From Furcasterigmium furcatum (taxonomy: Eukaryota; Ascomycota; Sordariomycetes; Glomerellales; Plectosphaerellaceae): DNA of 64,000 nucleotides. A program made the position numbers and the translations under genes. The notes below the pieces were generated by a model. That model was not told the origin of the DNA. It ran no database searches and was given only the letters and a program-made list of their open reading frames with translations. The DNA lies in the NCBI GenBank assembly GCA_001599815.1, contig BCIA01000005.1:2397088-2461087 (forward strand), written 5' to 3'. Positions 31,280-41,500 of the stretch are shown here, one piece after another. The stretch's first letter is position 1. Each line of letters opens with the position of its first letter.

Positions 31280-33119
31280 TTAGATATCCGCGAAAGCAAT
31301 GCCCTTGAAGACATTCTCGCCCATCTTCTCCGACCAGTGGCCCGCGTCTGCCAGCTTCGTCTTCCAAAGAGCTTTCTGCTCGCTGCTCAGGTCCTCCCAA
31401 GACTTGGCCGGACCGTGAACATCAGCGTTGTGAACAGCCGCCTGGATCTTGGGCTTGGCCTCCTCGGCACTGTCGCCCTCGTGGAGGAAGTAGAGGTCGT
31501 CCAGGTCAGGGACATTGAGCAGATTGGAGATGAACTCGCTTCCGGTCAAGACCTCGGGTGTGGGAACCTGTGTTTGCGTCTTTACTACTTGCCCTCCCTC
31601 TTGCAGATTGAGCTTCCCCAGGATGACATCGAAATTGATGACGTATTGGAAAAGGAGCGCGACGAAGAGGCCCAGGAGGGCGACCTTGAGTAGCAATGTC
31701 GGAATACCGGGGATATAACCCTGGAGGGCGATGGCGTATCGAGGCGGGGNGGGGGGCTCCTCGCCCTTGGACTTGGAGGGCTTGTTGACCTGCTTGAGAG
31801 GAATCGAATGGATTGCGACGGTGTTGTTCATGGACACAGACGCCAGGTTGATTTTGGGCTTGGAATCCGGCTTCGTCGAGTCGGCGGGGACAACTCCGGA
31901 AAGGGCCAGGGAGGTGATGTTGAGGGGATGGACGTCCTTCAGGTTGGTGATGGTGAGGAAGTCGACGAGGAGACCAACAGGGCCGATGGTTTCATGCGTG
32001 AGAGTCCAAATAGATAGGGATTCCAAGCTGGAGGCGACGACAATGAAGCTGGTATTGCCGAGGCTCGCACCAGGCGCCGATGGAGGGTTGACATTTTGGA
32101 CCGCGAGAGAAGTCGACTTCTTGAAGTGCCGAGGAAGCTTGGCGCTGTTGGCAAGACGGCCCTCTGCTCCCTCCTGGTCGGGGAGGCGGATGGCAGACAG
32201 GATGGAACCGCCGTTATTGGGGAGGTTGGACAAGGCCATGACGAAGCCAGGCGCAAGGTATCGTATGGACTTGAATGTGGGCGGCCTGCCCGTGGCTTCG
32301 TCTACCAGCTTGAAGGCGAGATTTGGACCACTGACCTCGCCTTCCTCAATGTCGATGGTGAAGAGCTCCTTGTCGTCGCAGTAGGCCACCTGGTACGAGT
32401 CGTCTCCAGTCTGGATCACGTCAAGGTCGGTCGCCTCCTTTGGGATCTCGAGAACGCCCTTTGGCTTTGGGGTCGTGGTGGTGCCGACTTCGAAGAGCGC
32501 AATCTGCGCCTGCTTGGCGAAGCCAGTCGCGACAGCGCCAATCTGCTTCTTGGTGCTGGGGAAGGGGTGGGAGACGCGCAACAGGCGCTGGTAAGCGTCC
32601 TTGTCGCCTTCGTGGTGGTCGAGGAGGGCGGTGCGCGAGGTCTCGGCTAGCTTGAGGGAATGGCCCTTGGTGTCTTCCTTCTCGGACCTTGTGCCCTTGG
32701 AGGGAGCAGGGGAGACGGAGAAGACGCGGAAATGCTCGTTCTTGCCCTTTGCGACTTCGTCGGGGCTGGAGTTGATTCCGGCGTAGACGAGCGTGGACGA
32801 GGCCTTCTTCTGGCCGACCACGAGGGTGTTGACGCTGTCTTCATCGCGGCTGAGGTCGATTTCGCCGGCGATGCGGAGCTCGGGATCGTTCGCGGCGGAG
32901 TCGAGGACTGTCTTGGGCAGGTCAGCAATTGTGCGATGCGACAAGCGCATGCCGGGCGAGTGCATTCGCGCGGAGACGTACGATTCTGTTGGCAACGCCG
33001 CTCCTGTTTGCGCCGCCGCCGCCACCGACGACGAGTCTGTTGCTGTCCTGGGGATCGAAGTCGCAGACGTACGGGAGGTAGTCGAGGGTGGCCCTCGCCT
33101 CCGGAAGCTTGCGTGACAT
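31280..33119 (-). CDS. SEC12: Guanine nucleotide exchange factor Sec12
   Basis: ER membrane exchange factor that loads Sar1 with GTP to start COPII coat assembly. Exons 33119-32982 and 32911-31280, 70-nt intron 32912-32981 (GTACGT..AAG), 589 residues. Exon 1 has YVCDFDPQDSNRLVVGGGGG followed by ANRSGVANRI, the glycine-rich K-loop that contacts Sar1. Exon 2 continues TVLDSAANDPELRIAGEIDL and SRDEDSVNTLVV, the classical Sec12 block, and the rest forms the cytosolic WD40-like propeller. A membrane anchor lies at about residues 450-473 (LLLKVALLGLFVALLFQYVI), followed by a ~116-residue luminal tail ending GIAFADI, without the HDEL-type retention signal of budding-yeast Sec12. The exon 1 start is the conserved one; the in-frame upstream sequence is intronic or UTR. 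An ambiguous base at 31750 leaves one residue undefined in a proline run. Confidence 0.93.
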
Positions 33120-34605
33120 TGTATTAGGGGCGGTAGTGGTAGGTTTGGAAAAGGACCGAGTCGCTCAACGCATAATCCTCTGGGTATCAAGCTCTGGCCG
33201 ACCGCAGAAACACAATAAGAAGACGTGAGGTGATTGAAGACGGGGACAACTGGAGAAACGTGGCCGGGGTTGGAGGAGGAGAATAATGACGTGAGGAGGA
33301 GCTTCAAGTTTAAGTAGTGCGACGGCGTCCGTCCTCATTTTTTGTTTCCTTCCATCTGAACACCGTTTCGCGTTAGCACAAGCCAGAGCCCATCATTTCT
33401 GCTAAACTGCGAGCGCCCGGGCCCGCTAAGCCGGACTAGGCCGGACCTGCACGGATCAGGGGCCGCCGGCCCCGCGGCTCTTCTGTTACCCCAACTTTTC
33501 TCCAACTTCACCCTTCAAGACCCTTGCCCCTCCCCATTCCGACCAGCCAAGCCGCATGCGTTCGACTTCATTCCGTCCGGTTCTGTGAGGGCCAAGCACC
33601 GGGGGGTCCGGGAGGTGAATAGGTATATAGGATCAGGGACGCCGAGTGCAATCCGTATGAACCCACGAGGCCATCGTCAGGCGCCTCAGTCTTAATCGAG
33701 CGGCATCCCTGGTCGTTCCAGACGAGAACCAAGCATCGATGGCCAGGCATACAAATGGACAAGGATCATCTTGGTCCCATCTCCGACGTTGCTACGCACT
33801 ATATCCTACAAATGCCTTCCTAGTTGTTGCTGAGATATGTCTGGCTATGCTATACCCTTGGGCTTGTTGTTGGACATGGACAAGGGAGTCGGTCCCACCA
33901 GCAACAAGTGGACGAGATCTTTATCTGCGGCCGGCCTCAGTATGCTTGCTCCCGGACGATGCCGTGGATAGCTTCCGTCTTGTTGGGAGCCACTAGCTCC
34001 ATCCAGGAGAAGCGGTGGCAGACGCCTGATATTCTCCGGATCTACCGAGCTTGGGTTCTTGAATAAAAGAAAAGCCATGCCTAGATCAAAAATGGTGCGC
34101 TTTTCAGTCGCTGCCGTGAGCACAAAGTCGGCTTGAATATTGGGAGAGTGGGTAGGTCCGGGAAAGAGTTGCTCCTGCCTTCTACAAATCGAAGAAAAGC
34201 AACAAACCCCGTTAGATCTCGCAGGATAGGCACCTTGGTTCTTAATAAAATCCACTCCGAGTTAGTGAATTCCTGTTTTGTTGCACTTACAACAGCCCGC
34301 CTTCAAGTTCACGTCTGGCAACACCACCAACCCCCGAAGCATCTTGTCCTTCAAATCGGTACCAAAAATCCGAAACCACACAATAAAACCTGCGTATCAA
34401 GCGTGCTCACTTCGCGTGCGCGCGCAGTTTGCCGATTGAGAACTGCGGCCATGTGGTAGTACGTTCTAGGACAACTGATCCTCGGGGGCAACCGTTAACA
34501 CTCTCTTCTAGCTGAATCCCATCTCATCTCACCTCGTCTCGTCTCGCAAATAATCCTGGAATTCAGCAATCTATCGCCGCAGCTTGCCCAGCAACACCCG
34601 TCAAC
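33120..34605. other. Divergent intergenic
   Basis: About 1.5 kb between SEC12 (minus) and the small Cys/His gene (plus). No domain-bearing frame. The ~65 bp before 34606 include repeated CTCATCTCACCTCGTCTCGTC pyrimidine motifs typical of a fungal leader. Confidence 0.5.
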
Positions 34606-35172
34606 ATGTGCTCCACCGTCATCTACGTCTATAGCTGCCGCCACCGCGAGAGCACCGTCTTCCGGTGCAACCGTCTCCCCCGAACCGCCTCCCAGGAGGC
34701 TATCGAAGCCTGCATTCGCCGCGAGGCCAATACCAACGGAAACTGGACCACCCAGATCAACGAGTTCTGCCACGACTGCGAGTTTGCCCACCGTCAAGCC
34801 CGTCGCAGGCATCGCCACCAACCCTCGACCCAACCTCGCGCGCGTGCGGCCGAGCCCGAGCCTTCGAGTGCCGCAGCCTGGACCCCTCCTGCCACCGGTA
34901 AGAACGAGGAGCGCGAGGACCACGAGGCTCGCAACCGCCTTGTCGATGCCCTGGTCGAGCAGCTCATCGAGGATGTTGAAACCCGGCGGGCTCACGGAGA
35001 ACAGTACCATGACTTCCGCGCCAACGACGAGCCGTGGATGGCTTCCATTCCACAGCGCAGAGCGGAGGGCGTCATCCGCCCCCTCGAATCGAACCATCTG
35101 CAGAACATCGGGCGCCCAGAGGGACGTCTCCGGGGCTTGACGCCGACCCAGATCTGGCGCTTTATGCCTTGA
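34606..35172 (+). CDS. Hypothetical Cys/His-containing small protein
   Basis: Single-exon ORF of 188 residues starting MCSTVIYVYSCRHRESTVFR at an ATG after a CT-rich leader. The N-terminal ~60 residues contain spaced Cys and His (C-x7-C-x-H, F-x-C, then EACIRRE and EFCHDCEFAHRQARRRH), a pattern that could bind zinc and that I associate with short uncharacterised fungal proteins. The middle is low-complexity Pro/Ala/Arg. The C-terminal half is charged and helical (RNRLVDALVEQLIEDVETRR) and ends LRGLTPTQIWRFMP. No signal peptide or membrane segment. GC-rich wobble positions and a clean ATG support a real gene. I do not recognise a function. Confidence 0.65.
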   Translation: MCSTVIYVYSCRHRESTVFRCNRLPRTASQEAIEACIRREANTNGNWTTQINEFCHDCEFAHRQARRRHRHQPSTQPRARAAEPEPSSAAAWTPPATGKNEEREDHEARNRLVDALVEQLIEDVETRRAHGEQYHDFRANDEPWMASIPQRRAEGVIRPLESNHLQNIGRPEGRLRGLTPTQIWRFMP

Positions 35173-35545
35173 GCTGCGCACGCAAGAGGCCGGCGCAGGC
35201 CCAGAGGAGAACGAGCGAACGAGAGAGAGGATCATGGACCGTTTGGATTTTCAGGAGGATCCTTTTGCTTGCGAATTACGAACACAAGACACCCAGCATT
35301 GGACGGCGTTTATGGAGTGGGCGACAGGCGCAGGAAGGAAGGAACCAGAGTCACATCATACTTACGCCCATATGACCTTAGGCTAGACGAATGCTCACAG
35401 GCCCTGCCCCGACAGCCAATTCAGGACACCAGTGACCTTGAGGTCGTGCTCGGATTTGCTCGCTGGCCATCAGGGACGCGGGGCAAAAAGGTGGTATTTA
35501 ACATTTGCTTCTCATGCTACTTTCATCCACTCGCGTGTGCTATGC
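35173..35545. other. Convergent intergenic
   Basis: 373 bp between the 3' ends of the Cys/His gene and aspartyl aminopeptidase; nothing recognisable. Confidence 0.5.
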
Positions 35546-37136
35546 TTAATCTACCAGGATCTTGGCCTCGAGCTCGGCATACCTCTCATAGAAGCTCTCG
35601 AACAGCCTGATGGCGTGCTCGACATCGGCAGTGCCGCCCGTCTCGCGGATCGAGTGCATGCTGAGCTGGGGGTTTCCGAGGTCGAGGGTGCGGACGCCGA
35701 GCTTGGCGCTGAGCATGGGGCCGATGGTGCTGCCGCAGGGGGAGTCGTTGCGGACGACGAAGAGCTGGAGGGGCACGCCGGCGGCCCGGGCGCACTCCTG
35801 GAGGAGGACGATGCCGGGGGAATTTGTGGCGTAGCGCTGGTTGGCGTTGATCTTGATGACGGTGCCGCCGTTCATGGCTGGCTGATGGGAGGGCTCGTAC
35901 TTGCCGGCGTAGTTGGGGTGGACGGAGTGGGCCATGTCGGCAGAGACGAGGAACGATCGCGCGAGGGTCTGCTCGTAGGCGGTGGACTGGATACCCTCCT
36001 CGAGGTGTGTGACCGCATCATTGACGTCGTCATAGGACGCCTCCGACAGGGAGTCGTCGGACGGGAGGACGGAGAGGCGGCGCAGGATTGAGGGGAGCAG
36101 GTTGGAGTTGGCGCCGTGGGCGGAGGTCGAGCCGATCTCCTCGTGGTCGAAGCATGTAACCAGGCGGATGCTCGAGTCCGAGTCCAGGGCGTCCTCAGCC
36201 TTGACCGACTCGATCAGACCCGTGATGGAGCAGTAGGTCATGTTGAGGTTGTCGAGGCGGGCAGAGTAGATGAACTCGTCGTTCAGGCCGCCGAGACACG
36301 AAGCTTGCGTGTCATAGAGGACGAGCTCGAAATCGACAACCTCGCTCACCTCGCACTCGGCATGGGAAGCGATGACCTCGAGGATGTGCGGGTGGTGGCG
36401 CTCAGACATGTCCTTCAGGGGCCTAAAGTCCTCCGCAGACTCGTCTCCCTCAGCCTTCTCCTCCTTCTCCTCGGGGGCCTCCTGGCCTTCCTTTCCAGTC
36501 TTGTTGAGCTCCGCCGAGGCGAGGCCGGCGATGGGGAACAGCTCGTTCTCCTTGTTTGGGTCAAAGTTGGAGCTGCGGTCCAGGTGGATGGCGAGAGTCG
36601 GGATGCGCAGCAGAGGCTTCTCGACCTTGATCAGCTTCTGGACGAAGTTGCCCTCGCCATCCTTTACGAGCACGCGTCCGGCAATGCTGAGATCGCGATC
36701 GAACCAGCTGTGCCAGATGCCGCCGCCATAGGTCTCGACGCCGACCTGGAGGAAGCCAACGTTGCTCTTCTTGGAAACGGGCTTGATGCGCAGACAGGGA
36801 GAGTCGGTGTGGGCGCCGATCATGGCAACAGGGTTACCAGGGCGCCACTTCTTGCCAATGGCAAAGGCGACGATGGAGGAGCCGTTGCGGGTGAGGTAGT
36901 ACTTGCCGCCGGGGCGGAGGATCGAGCCCCAGGCATCGCGTTCCCTGATCTTCGAGAACCCGGCCTCCTCGAGGGCTGCGGAGGCAACAGCGCAGGCATG
37001 GTAGGCTGGAGAACAAATGAGTTAGCAGTGGTTTACATGAGAGGCAGGAGACTTGGCCCAGCCTTGGGGGGGACATACGAGTGGGCGAGGCGTTGACAAA
37101 GTCGACAAAGTCGAGAGCGAACTTGGGCGGGGCCAT
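35546..37136 (-). CDS. APE4: Aspartyl aminopeptidase (M18 family)
   Basis: Dinuclear-zinc exopeptidase that removes N-terminal Asp/Glu; the yeast orthologue is cytosolic and can be carried to the vacuole by the Cvt route. Exons 37136-37079 and 37005-35546, intron 37006-37078 (GTATGT..CAG), 505 residues. MAPPKFALDFVDFVNASPTP joins to YHACAVASAALEEAGF, the standard M18 start. Zinc and catalytic motifs are intact: MIGAHTDSPCLRIKP, EFIYSARLDNLN, LVTCFDHEEIGS, VSADMAHSVHPN, and the GGTVIKINANQRYATN and CGSTIGPMLSAKLGVRTLDLG blocks. An acidic Glu/Lys-rich insert (about residues 175-200) is longer than in yeast. The frame extends 39 codons upstream to an ATG at 37253, adding a basic Ser/Arg-rich leader (see findings). 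Confidence 0.94.
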
Positions 37137-37484
37137 GGTGTATGCCGAGGTCGAGAGGCGGCTTCTATGCGCAACTGACAGTGTCAGAGAGATCGATCGA
37201 GAAGAGCTGATTGTTTTGAACAGTCTGCAGGACATGAACCGTCCTGGGATCATTTACGGTGGTGGGAATCTGTGATTGTCGTCCCGTGGCGATCATGAGA
37301 GGACGTTGAAGCAAGAGCGAGCTCATGGTGGTCGATTGGCCGACCTGACTCGGCGCAGCTCTTATCGTTATCGGGATGTCGGTAGGACCCACTCGGTTAC
37401 TAGTGTGTCCAGGGGTCCCTCGGATCGACCACGACAACATCGACCAGTTGACTTCAGATCGAGCCTGAGATAACCGAAATGACC

Positions 37485-38569
37485 TCACCAGGAGAAGGTG
37501 CATCGGAGCCCCGAGTGGTCACTCCAGGGAACGACAGACTGCGGGGTCTGCGTCATTGGATGCGACGAGATGACGCCCGGCCGCAGAATATCTATATCCT
37601 CGACGGCAAGGCCTATCATCGCGACTTTGTCCATTCGACGCGGCGCATATCGCTTTTTCCGGTCAGCGCCCCAAGTGTTCCCTTCCGTTAGACCATGCGC
37701 CGCGGTCCAGGCATCTACCAGGCCGTTGTCCGTGACCAGCGTCTGGTCCTCGGGCAGGATGGGATTGAAGTCCCCGGCGACCAAGCCGCAGCCAGCATCC
37801 CGAAGGGCCGAGGCCACGGTAGCAAGTTGTCCTGGCCGGTGCGAGGGCTGTATTGCCAGCGAGTCCAGATGCACGTTGACAAGGCGGATGCAGCGGCTGT
37901 CTGTCCGGCAGCCACTATCGTTAGACGCTGGCGGAACGACGTGGACGTCGCAAGAAAGTGCATCCCGGTCGTAGCGACTGTGATATTTGATTCGCCAGAC
38001 ACGTCCCAAAACCATGCAGCTACCGTCAAGGACGTGATCCTCATGCCGTTGAAAGCGGCCCTGGACAAGAGGGTCATGGTTGCGAAGGGCTGTCTGCCCC
38101 AGCACGTGCCGTCTATGTCAGTAGAATACCAGCCAGCGCGGACTCGCGGGTCTTCCATGATGGCATTCAGAGACAGTCGTGAAACCTCTTGTAGAAAGAT
38201 GACATCGATAGCCGGGGTCAGAGTGAGAATATGCGACAGCAGGGCTGCGATACGGGCTCTCGCGCTGAGGCTGGCGGCGTCCACGTTCCAGGTCACGATT
38301 GTTAGCCTCTGCTTCTCGGCAGACCGCGGAGATCGACTTGAGGTGCGCTTCATGGTTGGGCAGATATGATGGGTTTCCAAGGCTGCCCATCGATGGCCGG
38401 CTGAGTGGGCACGGAACTCGTGCCATGGTTGCGGGATCCGTTCAACAGTATGAGCAGGTGGTCGGGGAAGTGGTTGTAGTGGTATTGTTTGCGGCAAGCA
38501 TGCGGCAGATTTGGCTGCTGTTTTCCGACGGAAAACGAGGGATCTCCAGACGCGAGAAAAGATTGGCAT
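37485..38569 (-). CDS. Endonuclease/exonuclease/phosphatase (TDP2-like), frame-broken
   Basis: An EEP-fold Mg-dependent phosphodiesterase, close in layout to filamentous-fungal TDP2-like proteins. The N-terminal part (from 38569) has PQPWHEFRAHSAGHRW, the first metal motif LTIVTWNVDA and the catalytic-Glu motif IDVIFLQEVSRL, then WGRQPFATMTLLSR. The C-terminal part (to 37485) is in another frame: LGRVWRIKYHSRYDRDALSC, VNVHLDSLAIQPSHRPGQL, VAGDFNPILPEDQTLV, RRMDKVAMIGL and PWSDHSGLRCTF. All EEP motifs (N, E, H..D, GDFN, SDH) are thus present but split by one missing base near a G run at 38059-38061. A 47-nt GT..AG intron could also restore frame but has a poor donor (GTCCAG). One added base gives about 361 residues. 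It could be a sequence error, a recent pseudogene or an unusual intron. Confidence 0.75.
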
Positions 38570-41500
38570 TGCAGAGGGTGTAGTAGCTGTATTGAGGTCA
38601 AGTTCGGTGCTCGAATCTGGCTTCGGTGCTGCTGATGAAGCTTGCGGGCCTGGGTTTCGGCCACGGATCTCTCCTTTGATGTAGTCAGGTCAGACTTCTC
38701 TTCGTGGTAGGAGGGAGGCGATTGTATTTTGACTTTCTTTTATGGCCCGGCCCTCTAAAGACGTGATGTGACAAAGAGGATCGATGCTTCGTCAGGTGGG
38801 CAGCCACAGGGGCAGCCATATCCAGAGGTTAAGCAACAGTCACGGCGTCACACCCCGACGCCACATATCAAAGAGGACCGACACACTTGTTGCGAATCAC
38901 TCCCCGTATAGTTCTCTGCAGATGAATTATGGGGGTAGAGCGGAGGATCTCGAGATAGCCTGCAATGTATACAACCTCCTCCTTTGCTCAACGACACAAC
39001 GCACTTCGCCGGACAGCCTCTTGGAAAATCGAATCATAAAAATACTGCCGCCTCCACCCATCACAGATCTCTTCTTCTTCAAACCAACAACCCGACAAAA
39101 AGAGAGCCCAGCCCTTCACTAGCAAGTACTCCTTAGCTACCGCATCCAATTTGACGTGGGCGTGCTTGTGGTACCTGAGCGAGCAGAAATCTGGCTGCTG
39201 TTCCATCGGGCTGCGCGATGCACTGGCAAGCAGCTGGCAGCTTCTGGCAAATTCGACTTGTACCCTTTTCTTCCCATCCGTCCTCCACCACCCACCAGCC
39301 AAACCTACGTCTGCATATATTCCATTCTGTCACCTGTCGCTGTCAGTGTAGCGCCGACGCAAAGGACACGGCAGCCCAGGGTTGACGCCAACTCTCGCCC
39401 CTGACAATACAGGCCTTCCTCTCTCGCAAATTCTCCTGCCGTAGCCGCCTCCCCCATGATCCCGTCGCCTCTGTGTTAGGCCTGCCAATCTTCCCATCAC
39501 GCCGCTCGTGGCATATCGTTCACGGAACGAGGGGCGAGACGCACGCTTCCGCCGGAGCTGGCTCGTGGCGGTGGCCAATGAGATGCATTTCATATTCCTC
39601 CGGACAGGGGTCCATGCCTGCTCGAGCGCTTGGGCCAGCGAAATTCAGGGACCATGGATGCCTCCGCCGACCTCTTTCGGGACGATGTGAGGTCCTCAAT
39701 CGGGCTGGTGAGAAGCCACATTGCTCCTCCCGTGGTGCCCTGGGAGACAGACCATCCTCCCACTTTCAGGCAGATTTGATACAATTCCATCTGCGACAGA
39801 CACCGTCGTGCTGGAATGCGGACGAGGACACCCACCCCACCGGCTCAAACGCCTGCGACTTTCCGGGAAAGCTGGGGACCCATGCTGATTGGCGCCCTGG
39901 GGGTGGGCATGGGCGCCCCCTGACCCGGCAAGAGGGCGAGTTGGGCTGACGATCAGACGTGGACGTGTCGTTGTGTTGCCGGATGTCTTCCATTCTCTTC
40001 GCGGTCTTTCTCCTGGGGAGGGCTTGAAGACTGAGGAGATGGATCTTCTCCGCCCTGCTACATACCTATGTACATCGTATGGACCAGGCCGGTGTCGCCG
40101 GAAAGGAGCGTTGATGCCGGCGCCTCATCTTCAAGCGAACTGCAACTGCTTCCGCATCCATTGAAGGCGCAGTGAAGCAATATTGCTGGCAGCTGCGCCA
40201 CCATCAATCAACCACCACTTCCAACCACCGCCAGGACAGTCGACCCTCAATCTCAATGCCCGTAAGGTTGTTGAGATTTCAGGATCTCAGGCGCTCTTGT
40301 GAGCTGCGGCTTCAAGTTCAGGTCGTCGGTCAGGTGCGTGCCGAAGATGGTTGGCCAGGTGGATCGCGAGTCCGTTCGCGCCTCCCTGCTCATCTGCCCG
40401 TCTGGTACCTGCAGCATTAGACCAGTGAAGTTGAGACGATGTCTCTCTCCCTCTCTCTGCCCTCTCGCTTGCCCCGCCGTAGAGGGTGCGACGGTCAGGT
40501 ACACATGTGGGCAGGTAATAATAAAGCGACGGAACTGGGAGAAACAATGGCAAAGTGCTGCAGGAACGCGCCGTCATTTGCGACCGGAAGACTCGATCAC
40601 GACGACCCCCGTTGTCGTGAGACTCCACTGCCGACATTCATGAATCAATGTGGACCCTGGCCCGTTCAAGTTGCGCCCACCAAGCGGTGCCTGAAGATCA
40701 ACACGAGAATCATCAACCACAGAGATCATTGCTGGCACAAACAGGATGCCAGAGCCCAGCCCTAGAGCGCGCTTGCTGAGTGAGCGGCCGGCACGCACCG
40801 CCCTTGAGCAGCTAGCTGGTCGTGACACCGATGATACTGGGAGAACTCTGAGAATAGCGTCTGCGCGCGGTGTAAGTACCTTGCTTTTCCGTTTCTTTTG
40901 CACGGGAGCTAGCGCACCCCTGTCAAGCGAGCTCTTGTTGTCTCGAAGCACAATGAGGGGCTCGACAGAGCCTTGCCCAGCATTGACTCGGTGCGATCAT
41001 CATCAAGTGATTGCCTGGCACAGGAGCGCTTCGCGACAGCTCATCTTTGTCGTCGAGGACGAGATGATGGAGGTCTCGCTTGTCGCCGACACACTCACTC
41101 CCCTAGCCCTGACGAGGGTGTCAACAAGATCCTTGCTGGATGGGGTTGATCGGAGCCAGGGTCTCCTTGACCACTGGCAGCGACTAACATGCGTCAACGC
41201 ACTTGCGTCAGAGGTCGTGCCCCAGACAGTCGGTACAGGACCGGTCAGCAGAGAATCTCGTCTCAGGTCTGCGATAAACTTTGAGTCGCATCTCCTCCGC
41301 CGCAGACATGAGGCACCTCGTGGCCTCAAACTTCTGAGCTGCTTGAAGTTATCCTTGGGCTACTGAACGTGGTCCACCTCAGCCACATGACGAGCCCGGT
41401 CGGCCAGGGTGACCAGCACATCGACGAAGGATCGTGCACTTGCAAGTCGCCCGAAGCGGCGGTCAACCACCGTCGACTGGCGGGAGATGATGTTCCTGCA

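Noticed and set aside
36116..37096. 326-codon plus-strand ORF
   Set aside because: Antisense shadow of the aspartyl aminopeptidase gene.
40746..41366. 206-codon ATG ORF
   Set aside because: No recognisable family and mixed third-position use unlike neighbouring genes; kept only as a low-probability candidate.
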